In this document: positions 54,842 to 62,065 of the stretch, piece by piece
Layout: the number at the start of each line of letters is the position of its first letter
Numbering within the stretch: the stretch's first letter is position 1
Assembly: GCA_050257855.1 (NCBI GenBank)
Contig: JBLMXQ010000139.1
Span: forward strand, 62,001-126,000
Source: JBLMXQ01 sp050257855
GTDB taxonomy: Bacteria; Acidobacteriota; Vicinamibacteria; Vicinamibacterales; CAVVIG01
Length of the DNA stretch: 64,000 nucleotides
Direction: 5' to 3'
Made by a program: the position numbers and the translations under genes
Notes under the pieces: generated by a model
The model's input: the letters and a program-made list of their open reading frames with translations, nothing else
Databases searched by the model: none
Told to the model about the DNA's origin: nothing

Positions 54842-56040
54842 GCGGGAGCCTCGCCGGTCAGGAAGGCGAGATCCGCGCGCAGCACCCCCTTCCGGTGCGT
54901 CGCCCGGGACACCTCGTGGAGCAGCTCGTAGAGCCGCTCCATCTTGCGCACGAACGCCCCGATGTCGTACTGGCGTCCGGCCAGTCGCGCCGCGTCGCCG
55001 AGTTGCGTCCGCTCGCTGGGATGATCGATCGCCCAGACGATCTTCGCCGCCAGCGCCGGCGCGTTCCGCTTCGGGACGATTGCAGCGGTCTGCCCGTCGA
55101 CGAGGATGTCGACGAGGCCGTCCGCGTCGGTGGCGACGATGGGCTTGCCCATCGCCAGGGCTTCGAACGCGGTGAGCGGCGTCCCTTCCCACAGCGACGG
55201 AAACACGCTCAGGTCGAACGCCGACAGGACTGCCGCCACATCGCGGCGGAACCCGACGAACACGAAGCGATCGCCCAGGCCGACGCGGGCGGCCTGCGCC
55301 TCGAGGTCCCCGAGGAGCGGGCCTTCGCCGACCAGGAAGAAACGGGCGCGCGGGCGCTCGCGGATGACCTCGGCGGCCGCGTCGATCAGATACGAGTTGC
55401 CTTTCGACTCGTGCAGCCTGGTGATCGCGCCGACCAGGAACTCGTCCGGCGCCGCGCCCAGAGACGCGCGCGCCGCGCCGATCTCCGCCGGATCGCGCGG
55501 CCGGCTGAACTCCTCGAGCGGAACGCCGAGGTACACCACTTTCACCTTCGAGGGCGGGATGTGCCGGGCCGAGACGAGGAACTCGGCCGTGCTCTTCGAG
55601 ACGGCGAGCGCGATGTCGGTGTACGGCTCGAGCGCCCGGTCCGCGAGCTTCTGAAACCAGGGGGTGTCGGTCAGGTTCGCGTGCTCGTGCAGGATGGTCG
55701 GCAGCCGGCGGATGGCCGCGGCCGCGCGGCCGAACGTGGTGGCGCCATAGCCGTGCAGATGCAGGACGTCGATCCGGCGCCGGTCGATGATCCGGAGCAG
55801 GTCGGTCAGGGTGGTCGGGTCGAATTTCGACCTTCCCAGGTACGTGATGTCGATGCCCTGGGCCTCGAGCGTTTCTTCCGACAGGTCCTTGCGGCGCAGG
55901 CTGACGAGCGACACCGCCGCCCGCGCCGGATCGAAGCGCGGGATCATCCAGCCGAAGAGCCGCTTGACCCCGTGCATCCGCGACCCTTCCCAGCCGAGGT
56001 GGTCGCAGATCTGGAGCACGTTCAACGGACGATCGGCCAT
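54838..56040 (-). CDS. GT4 glycosyltransferase, surface glycan
   Basis: A 400-residue GTB-fold transferase with VLQICDHLGWEGSRMHGVKR at the start, HLHGYGATTFGRAAAA, and the donor half AITRLHESKGNSYLIDAA, VGEGPLLGDLEAQA and FPSLWEGTPLTAFEALAMGK (two catalytic-region Glu). ATG at 56040. First of a two-gene operon with the membrane glycosyltransferase (ATGA overlap). A TATAAT box and an inverted repeat lie just upstream. Confidence 0.92.
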   Translation of the reverse strand: MADRPLNVLQICDHLGWEGSRMHGVKRLFGWMIPRFDPARAAVSLVSLRRKDLSEETLEAQGIDITYLGRSKFDPTTLTDLLRIIDRRRIDVLHLHGYGATTFGRAAAAIRRLPTILHEHANLTDTPWFQKLADRALEPYTDIALAVSKSTAEFLVSARHIPPSKVKVVYLGVPLEEFSRPRDPAEIGAARASLGAAPDEFLVGAITRLHESKGNSYLIDAAAEVIRERPRARFFLVGEGPLLGDLEAQAARVGLGDRFVFVGFRRDVAAVLSAFDLSVFPSLWEGTPLTAFEALAMGKPIVATDADGLVDILVDGQTAAIVPKRNAPALAAKIVWAIDHPSERTQLGDAARLAGRQYDIGAFVRKMERLYELLHEVSRATHRKGVLRADLAFLTGEAPA

Positions 56041-56062
56041 CGATCTCGGGAATGCACGCTGG

Positions 56063-56086
56063 TTGGGTCGGTGGGACCCAATTATA
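56063..56086 (-). promoter_or_regulatory. -10 box and inverted repeat before the GT4 operon
   Basis: On the minus strand TATAAT (56086-56081) is followed by the dyad TTGGGTC-N5-GACCCAA (56081-56063), which would cover the transcription start. The overlap suggests an operator for a repressor. No good -35 is seen at the usual spacing. Confidence 0.5.
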
Positions 56087-56109
56087 TCGCGAGCGATGGT
56101 CCGCGCGCC

Positions 56110-56139
56110 TTGACAGAACGCCAGAGCCGTCGGTAGCAT
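56110..56139 (+). promoter_or_regulatory. Possible promoter for the downstream lipoprotein gene
   Basis: TTGACA (56110-56115) and TAGCAT (56134-56139) are separated by 18 bases on the plus strand, about 180 bases before the lipoprotein start. The -35 is perfect and the -10 moderate. The rest of the 280-base gap shows no gene. Confidence 0.4.
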
Positions 56140-56320
56140 ACCGTCGCAAATCCCACCAGCGACCCGCGGTCAGGCTCCCGGCCCTGCCGCAGTTTGACGT
56201 TCCGTACAACTAAAGCGGCAGCGGGCATGCGTCGATACGATCAGGGACGCTTCCCGGCGCTTTCCGTACACCCTGCCGTTCGACGTTTTGTTGCCAGGGT
56301 TGGTCCATCCAGGGTTGGTT

Positions 56321-57466
56321 ATGAAGAAGAGTCCGTGGACACTGCTGTTGCCGCTCGTGGTCCTGGCGAGTGCATGCCAGGCGCAAAAGAGCTCGAATCC
56401 CCTCAGTCCGACCGTGGCAGGGCCGATTCCCGGCGTCTCGATCAGCCCGCCGGCGCCGGTCCAGCCGCAGGTTGGCTCGGCCGTAGCCGCCGACCAGCAG
56501 CCCGTGACGCTCGTCGTCGCCAACGCCACGACGTCGGGCGTGCGGCCCCTGAGCTACCGCTTCGAGGTGGCGACCGACGCCGGCTTCGCCGCGAAGGTGT
56601 TCCAGCAGGAGAACATCAAGCCGGGCAACGGCAGGACCAGTCTGAGGCTGCCGAGCCCGCTGCCCACCGACCACACTTATTACTGGCGCGCGCGCGCCCA
56701 GGACGGCGCGAACACCGGGCCGTACTTCGGGACCGCGAGCTTCCAGGTGTACACGCCGGTCGTCATCCACGCGCCGGTCCCGACCTCGCCCATCAACAAC
56801 GTCGTCGTCACATCGCTCGGCCCCACGTTCACGTTCGGGAATGCCCCGCGCACCGGACCTGCCGGCGCCATCACCTACACGATTGAGGTGTCGACCAGCA
56901 GCAGCTTCTCCGGAAGGGTGATCTGGACCGTGCGCGAGCAGGGCGGCAGCACCACTCTGCACTCGCCGCAGAATTTCTCCTACAGCGGTCAGTACTACTG
57001 GCACGTCCGCGGGTCCGATACCTCGGGCCACACGGGGCCGTGGTCCGTGACCGAGGCATTTCGGACCCCGGCCGCGCCGGTCGTGGCGCCGCCGTCAGGC
57101 GGTGGCGGCGGAGGCGGGTCGCTGCCGCCCGGGACCGCCTGCTCCGGCGCCACCGAGCTGGACATCGTCAAGTGCCGGCGCAGCCAGTACGGCGCGCACA
57201 TGACGGCCAGCGAGATCGTGGCGATGCTGAAGGGGATTGCGTCGGATCTGAACCGACATCCTTTTCCGTACGCGCGGTACGGGATCCTCGAGAAGCCCGG
57301 TAGTGCGTGTCTGAACTACTCGTGCGACATCATCTGTTCGGGCGCGGGCAGCACGCAGAAGCAGTGGGACGTGCTGGCGAACTCGGATCCGGTGACAGGC
57401 ACCCAGTCTCCCCTCTGGAACGGTCCACTGGGGACGATCGCCGTCAGGGTCTGCGATCCTCAGTAG
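56321..57466 (+). CDS. Lipoprotein with fibronectin III-like domains
   Basis: A 381-residue envelope protein. Lipoprotein signal with lipobox near LASAC, then a NPLSPT spacer. Two FnIII-like sandwiches follow, each ending in a YYW(R/H)ARA-type core strand (SYRFEVATDAGF ... HTYYWRARAQDG; TYTIEVSTSSSF ... QYYWHVRGSD). After a Gly-rich linker comes a C-terminal domain of about 110 residues with paired cysteines (CSGATELDIVKC, CLNYSCDIIC). Start ATG at 56321. Related in layout to the lipoprotein at 58437. Function unknown. Confidence 0.8.
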   Translation: MKKSPWTLLLPLVVLASACQAQKSSNPLSPTVAGPIPGVSISPPAPVQPQVGSAVAADQQPVTLVVANATTSGVRPLSYRFEVATDAGFAAKVFQQENIKPGNGRTSLRLPSPLPTDHTYYWRARAQDGANTGPYFGTASFQVYTPVVIHAPVPTSPINNVVVTSLGPTFTFGNAPRTGPAGAITYTIEVSTSSSFSGRVIWTVREQGGSTTLHSPQNFSYSGQYYWHVRGSDTSGHTGPWSVTEAFRTPAAPVVAPPSGGGGGGGSLPPGTACSGATELDIVKCRRSQYGAHMTASEIVAMLKGIASDLNRHPFPYARYGILEKPGSACLNYSCDIICSGAGSTQKQWDVLANSDPVTGTQSPLWNGPLGTIAVRVCDPQ

Positions 57467-57495
57467 GAAAGCGATGCTGGGACGGAACGATGCAA

Positions 57496-57517
57496 GGGAC
57501 GGCCGTCAGACCGTCCC
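57496..57517. repeat. REP-like hairpin between convergent genes
   Basis: GGGACGG (57496-57502) and CCGTCCC (57511-57517) with an 8-base loop, followed by CTGCC, a degenerate copy of the GGGACGGCC element. It lies midway in the 61-base gap between the lipoprotein and beta-barrel genes, where it could end both transcripts. Confidence 0.6.
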
Positions 57518-57527
57518 CTGCCGCTGC

Positions 57528-58247
57528 TCAGAACCGGACGCGGATACCGCCGCCGACTTGAAAGCCGCCGACCTTGACCCCCTTCGCCGTGGGGAGATCG
57601 ACCGAGCCGCCGGCGTACCGCATGTAGAACCCGGCACCGTAGCGGGACGTCAGCATGTAGCTGATCTCGGCCCCGACGTTGCCGCCGGCGGCGGTGCCCT
57701 TCGCCTTCGAGACCGACACGTTGGTGTTCTGCGTGCCGGCCGGCACGGTGGCGGTCGGAATGTCCTGGCTGAGGTGGACGATCGACGGCCCGCCGTAGAT
57801 CGCCAGGTCGAGCTTCTCGCCGACCGGAAAGTAGTAGAGCGCCTGGATGTGAGTACCGAATTCGCTGTGCTTCAGCCCGGGCGTCGTGACGTTCACGGTC
57901 GTGGGCCGGTTGAAGAAGATCGGGCTCGGCACCGTCGCCGACAGCGATCCGTCGACCGTGCGGGAGAACGTCGTGAACATCAGGCCGAGCGCGAGGTTCC
58001 GCCACACGCGGTAGTTGCCGCCGAAGTCGATGACGGGACCGGCACCGACCTTCTGACTGGATGTGACGGTGGCCGTCTCGTCGTACAGCGGAAAGGACGT
58101 GTTGGTGTTCACGCTGTGCGATCCGACCTGCGCGCCGACGTCCACGCTCAGGAAGATGCGGTTCTCCAGCGTCTGCGCGTGGACGCCCGAGGCGCCGGCG
58201 ACGAGGCCGGCGGCAACCAGGGCGATGATGCTCGTCGTTTTCTTCAT
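57528..58247 (-). CDS. Outer-membrane beta-barrel protein
   Basis: A 239-residue exported protein: signal peptide MKKTTSIIALVAAGLVAGAS to about residue 25, then amphipathic strands and the terminal barrel strand FQVGGGIRVRF ending in Phe, the usual outer-membrane assembly signal. AGAGGAG precedes the ATG at 58247. No specific family. Divergent from the second lipoprotein gene. Confidence 0.8.
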   Translation of the reverse strand: MKKTTSIIALVAAGLVAGASGVHAQTLENRIFLSVDVGAQVGSHSVNTNTSFPLYDETATVTSSQKVGAGPVIDFGGNYRVWRNLALGLMFTTFSRTVDGSLSATVPSPIFFNRPTTVNVTTPGLKHSEFGTHIQALYYFPVGEKLDLAIYGGPSIVHLSQDIPTATVPAGTQNTNVSVSKAKGTAAGGNVGAEISYMLTSRYGAGFYMRYAGGSVDLPTAKGVKVGGFQVGGGIRVRF

Positions 58248-58358
58248 CGATCTCCTCTCGTGCGGATGTTCGTGATGAGCTTCGGCGACTCGCCGTCGCA
58301 GCGAGCCATGGTAGCACGCAGCCGCGCAAGCCCGCGCGGAATTTGCGGCATTTCGGGA

Positions 58359-58387
58359 TTCAAACCGTGCCGCCGATCGGCTAAGAT
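58359..58387 (+). promoter_or_regulatory. Sigma-70-type promoter for the 58437 lipoprotein
   Basis: TTCAAA (58359-58364) and TAAGAT (58382-58387) are separated by exactly 17 bases and lie 50 bases before the start codon. Both boxes differ from consensus by two positions at most, which fits a moderate housekeeping promoter. Confidence 0.5.
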
Positions 58388-58436
58388 ACGCGGCACACAC
58401 CTGCAGTTGGAACCCTAGTATTTCGGAGTAGGACGA

Positions 58437-59510
58437 ATGTCACGAAGCAGACTCGTCGTGTTCGGAGCGGCCGCTCTTCTCGCCGGCGCGATCGCGTGTG
58501 GCCACAACAGCAACAATCCGGTGTCGCCCTCGAGCACCACGCGCGCAGGCAATGCCGCAACCAGCGACGCCGTCACGCTGAAGGCGACGGCGCCGACGCC
58601 CAAGTCGCCGGTGGGCGACGTCAGGCTGACCGACTCGCCGACGCTCATCGTCGATCCCGCGACCGGCAGGTTCGACAATAGCATCACGTTCCTGTACCGC
58701 TATCAGGTCTTCAACGCCGGCGGCACCCTGGTCGCCGACTCCGGACCCGTCGACAGCACGAGCTGGCGGGTCCCGAACACCCTGGACTTCGACGCGAAGT
58801 TCACCTGGCGGGCACGGGCGGAATACCAGGGCGCGACCGGTCCCTGGTCCGACAGCGCCAGCTTCTTCACGCCGGCCGGCGGCCACATCAGCGGCAGCGA
58901 GCTCTACGATCCGCTCAACAACAACAAGACGGTCGGTACGCCTCACGGCGCGGTGACCTTCTCGCGACAGGGCGCGACGCTGAACACCCTCACGAGCTAC
59001 ATCAGCTACCAGTTGCCCCAGACGCTGACCGCGGGCGAGTTCTCGCTCCTCGTCACCAACATGCCGGCCAACACTGAGGGCGGCAAGACGAAGGTGATGG
59101 CGATGGGCCAGGGGTTCAGCGACATCATCACGAACGACCGGCGCATGACCGTCGAAAAGCGTGGCTTCCCGGCCGGCATGGTCGCGTGGCGATTCATCAC
59201 CCACGACGACCAGATCGACACGGGGGCCGGCGAGAGGAGGATCGTCAACTTCCTCGCCGACCACACGTACCTCTTCAGGGCGACCTGGGGCGGGAACCGC
59301 TTCGAATTGCAGATCCGGGACGGCGCCCACGGCAACGTCATCTACGACATGTCGAAACACTACGCGGGTGTGTACGACCCGAATCCACACGTGATCTACG
59401 TCGGCGCGCCGGTGGGCCGCAGCGGACCTGACGGCGCGTCGGTCCAGGGCGCGACCATCCGTCAAGTCTGGGTGTCCAGCCGTCCGCGGCCGGAATCGGC
59501 CAACCAGTAG
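58437..59510 (+). CDS. Lipoprotein with FnIII-like and LamG-like domains
   Basis: A 357-residue envelope protein. Lipoprotein signal with lipobox near AIAC, then NNPVSPSS. A FnIII-like unit (YRYQVFNAGGTLVADSGPVD ... FTWRARAEYQG) is followed by a 200-residue jelly-roll region like concanavalin/LamG lectins (SYISYQLPQTLTAGEFSLLV ... RATWGGNRFELQIRDG). GGAGTAGG precedes the ATG at 58437. Shares lipobox spacer and FnIII type with the protein at 56321, so both may work on surface carbohydrate. Confidence 0.8.
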   Translation: MSRSRLVVFGAAALLAGAIACGHNSNNPVSPSSTTRAGNAATSDAVTLKATAPTPKSPVGDVRLTDSPTLIVDPATGRFDNSITFLYRYQVFNAGGTLVADSGPVDSTSWRVPNTLDFDAKFTWRARAEYQGATGPWSDSASFFTPAGGHISGSELYDPLNNNKTVGTPHGAVTFSRQGATLNTLTSYISYQLPQTLTAGEFSLLVTNMPANTEGGKTKVMAMGQGFSDIITNDRRMTVEKRGFPAGMVAWRFITHDDQIDTGAGERRIVNFLADHTYLFRATWGGNRFELQIRDGAHGNVIYDMSKHYAGVYDPNPHVIYVGAPVGRSGPDGASVQGATIRQVWVSSRPRPESANQ

Positions 59511-59543
59511 ACCCTTCGACTGCACCAGGAATGCGCCGGTCCG

Positions 59544-60527
59544 ATGGCGGGCCGGCGCACTCTCCTCCCAGTGACGCGCCTCTCCCCCGCCACTCTGGTT
59601 CGGCTGACCGTGGCGGTGGCGCTCACCGCCGTCCTGCTGTGGAAAGCGCACCCCGAGGCCGTGCTCCACGTCGCCGCGCACGCCGGCGTCGGCTGGATCG
59701 GCGCCGCAGTCCTGCTCGTCCTCGTCGACCGCGGGCTGATGGCGTATCGCTGGCTCGTGCTGCTCTGCCCCATCGACGAGCGCCCGCCGTTCGCGGCGGT
59801 GATCCGCGTCTTCTTCGTCAGCACGTTTCTGGGCACGTTCCTCCCCGCGAGCGTCGGCGGCGACGCCGTGCGGGCGTACGGCCTCGCGCGCCTGCGCGTC
59901 GCGCCGGGGCCCGCCGTCGCCTCCGTGCTCATGGATCGCCTGCTGGGCGTGCTGTCGATCGTGCTGGTGGGAATCGCGGGCCTGATTGCCGCCGGCGGCG
60001 GAGGCCTGATGTCCAACCGGGCCATCGACCTCTCGCTCGCCGTGGCCATCGCCGCCTGCGCGGCGGCGGGACTCGTGGTGTTCAGCGAGCGCGCGGCAGC
60101 CCTCGCCACCGCCGTCGCCATGCGACTTCCATCGGCGGGGCTGCGGAAGGTCGCCGCCAGCCTCACGCAGGCGACGCGCGCCTACTCGCGGCACCACGGG
60201 CCGCTCGCCACCGTCCTGGGGGCCTCGATCGGCGTGCAGTTGCTCCGAATCACGCAGGCCTGGTGCCTCGGCCGCGCGCTCGGCATCGCAGCGCCGCCGG
60301 CCGTGTACTTCACGTTCATCCCGCTCATCCTGCTCGTGATGCTCCTTCCGGTCAGCATCAACGGCATCGGGACGAGCCAGGTGGCGTTCGTCTGGTTCTT
60401 CGGCCAGGCCGCCGTGCCCCAGGCCGAGTCGTTCGCGCTGTCGGTCCTGTTCGTCGCGCTCGGGGTGGTCGGCAACCTGCCCGGCGGCGTCCTCTACGCC
60501 ATCGCGCCGCGCGGCCAGACGATCTGA
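59544..60527 (+). CDS. YbhN/AglD-type membrane flippase-like protein, second copy
   Basis: A 327-residue protein of the lysylphosphatidylglycerol synthase transmembrane-region family with about seven segments, GTFLPASVGGDAVRAYGLAR (about 94-113) and LPVSINGIGTSQVAF (about 271-285), matching the gene at 51971 in layout. ATG at 59544 used; a GTG at 59571 would shorten it by nine residues. Divergent partner of none; it converges on the GT2 gene with 18 bases between. Confidence 0.87.
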   Translation: MAGRRTLLPVTRLSPATLVRLTVAVALTAVLLWKAHPEAVLHVAAHAGVGWIGAAVLLVLVDRGLMAYRWLVLLCPIDERPPFAAVIRVFFVSTFLGTFLPASVGGDAVRAYGLARLRVAPGPAVASVLMDRLLGVLSIVLVGIAGLIAAGGGGLMSNRAIDLSLAVAIAACAAAGLVVFSERAAALATAVAMRLPSAGLRKVAASLTQATRAYSRHHGPLATVLGASIGVQLLRITQAWCLGRALGIAAPPAVYFTFIPLILLVMLLPVSINGIGTSQVAFVWFFGQAAVPQAESFALSVLFVALGVVGNLPGGVLYAIAPRGQTI

Positions 60528-60545
60528 GCGTCTCGTGGCATCGTT

Positions 60546-61280
60546 CTATCCGCTGCGTCCTCTGTCCTCTTCGTGTCCTCCGTACTTCATGAAAGTCTTC
60601 ACTCCTTTGAACCAGTCGCGGAGCCCGATCTTCTTCCCCTCCTCGCGGCTGCGCGGGAAATAGCTGATCGGCTCCTCGACGATCCGCGCTCCGAGGGCAA
60701 GCATGCGCGCGGTGATTTCGTGATCCATCTCGAAGCCGGTGGTCTCGAGCGGAAGCGCCGCGAGCGCCGCACGCCTGAACAGCTTCAGCGCGGTCACCGT
60801 GTCGGTCAGATAGCGGCCGGTGAAGACCAGCGCCGCGAGGCTGAGGCTCCGGCCTCCGAGATACGCGCTCCAGGACTGGTTCGGATACTTGCCCCGGCCC
60901 ATGTACCGGCTGCCGTAGACCACGTCTGCCTTGCCGTCCAGGATCGGCGGCAGCATCTTCAGATAGTCGTTCGGGTCGTACTCCAGGTCCGCGTCCTGGA
61001 TGATCAGGTACTCGCCGGTGGCGAGCTCGATTCCCGCGCGGACAGCCCTGCCCTTCCCGCTGTTCCGCTCCATCCGGTGCAGCACCACGCCCGGCTCGCG
61101 CGCCACGATCTCGGCGGTCCGATCGCGCGAGCAGTCATCGACGACGATCACTTCGCGATCGAGGCCGAGCGAGGCGAGATCGACGGCGGCGATCTGCCGG
61201 AGGAGCGTGCCGATGAAGCGCTCTTCGTTGTACGCAGGAATCACGATCGACAGGACCCGCGGGCGTTCGGCGGTCGGCAT
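60546..61280 (-). CDS. GT2 glycosyltransferase, dolichyl-phosphate mannose synthase type
   Basis: A 244-residue GT-A enzyme: VLSIVIPAYNEERFIGTLL, VVDDCSRDRT, the metal motif in QDADLEYDPNDY, and GFEMDHEITARM. It probably charges a polyprenyl phosphate with a sugar for a membrane transferase. The last residues HEEDRGRSG are encoded by a CTTCGTGTCC-type low-complexity stretch, so the true C-terminus may originally have been shorter. ATG at 61280 overlaps the stop of the nucleotidyltransferase (TGATG). Confidence 0.92.
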   Translation of the reverse strand: MPTAERPRVLSIVIPAYNEERFIGTLLRQIAAVDLASLGLDREVIVVDDCSRDRTAEIVAREPGVVLHRMERNSGKGRAVRAGIELATGEYLIIQDADLEYDPNDYLKMLPPILDGKADVVYGSRYMGRGKYPNQSWSAYLGGRSLSLAALVFTGRYLTDTVTALKLFRRAALAALPLETTGFEMDHEITARMLALGARIVEEPISYFPRSREEGKKIGLRDWFKGVKTFMKYGGHEEDRGRSG

Positions 61281-62065
61281 CAGACTCCGTCTTCGGCGTC
61301 GCGCTCGCGCAGGTGGCGCTCGATCAGGCGGAGTTCGTCGGGCGTGTTCACGCCGACCGCTTCCATCTCGTCGAGGACGGGAAACGTGACGACGGTCTCG
61401 CGCGCGGCGATCCAGGGGACGAATGGCAGGAAGTTCCGCTCGCCGGTCTCGGCCCCGGCTTCGGGAGCGGCGGCGAACTCGGGGAGCCGGTCGAGAAACG
61501 CTTCGCGCGACAGGCTGAACAGCCCCATGTCGCTCTCGCCCTCCGCCGGCGTCGAATCCCCTTCACGCTGGTGGAGCACGCGGACGATTCGCCCTGCGCC
61601 GTCGCGCTCCAGGTGCACGTACGGGTTCGGCCGCCGCACGGTCGGCATCACGAGCGGCGCGCGGAGGTTGGCGTCGACCGCGGCTTCGAGCCGCTCGATC
61701 GTCCCGGGACGCACCGCTAGCTGGTCGCACCAGGTGATCCAGACATGACCGGCGGTCGAGGCCGCGACGGCGCCGCGCGCCAGCAGGACGGCATCGAGCA
61801 TCCCGGTGGGCGCCGCCTGGATTGCCAGTTCTACCGGCGGCCTCGACCTCCTCGAAGCATCCCTCACCTGTCTGGCGAACGACGGGTGGACGACGACGAC
61901 GACGCGCGACACGTACGGACGGTACAGATCGATGAGCCGCAGCAGCATCGGGCGTCCCGCGACCGGCACGAGCGGTTTGGGCACCGCGGCGCGCAGTCGC
62001 GTGCCGAGCCCCGCGGCTGGAATGACGAGGATCGGCCCGCGCGGCCCCTCAGCGCGGGACGACAG
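61280..62065 (-). CDS. Sugar nucleotidyltransferase, probable CTG start
   Basis: GT-A-like NTP transferase (GlmU/RfbA superfamily) of about 261 residues. The activating loop ILVIPAAGLGTRLRAAVPKP is intact but lies upstream of the first standard start (GTG at 61984). The frame holds no ATG, GTG or TTG before it, yet a perfect GGAGGAG stands 5 bases before a CTG at 62065, giving SSRAEGPRGPILVIPAAG. A sequencing or real frameshift joining it to the upstream gene is the alternative. Overlaps that gene by 17 bases. It would make a nucleotide sugar for the neighbouring transferases. Confidence 0.75.
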   Translation of the reverse strand: MSSRAEGPRGPILVIPAAGLGTRLRAAVPKPLVPVAGRPMLLRLIDLYRPYVSRVVVVVHPSFARQVRDASRRSRPPVELAIQAAPTGMLDAVLLARGAVAASTAGHVWITWCDQLAVRPGTIERLEAAVDANLRAPLVMPTVRRPNPYVHLERDGAGRIVRVLHQREGDSTPAEGESDMGLFSLSREAFLDRLPEFAAAPEAGAETGERNFLPFVPWIAARETVVTFPVLDEMEAVGVNTPDELRLIERHLRERDAEDGV

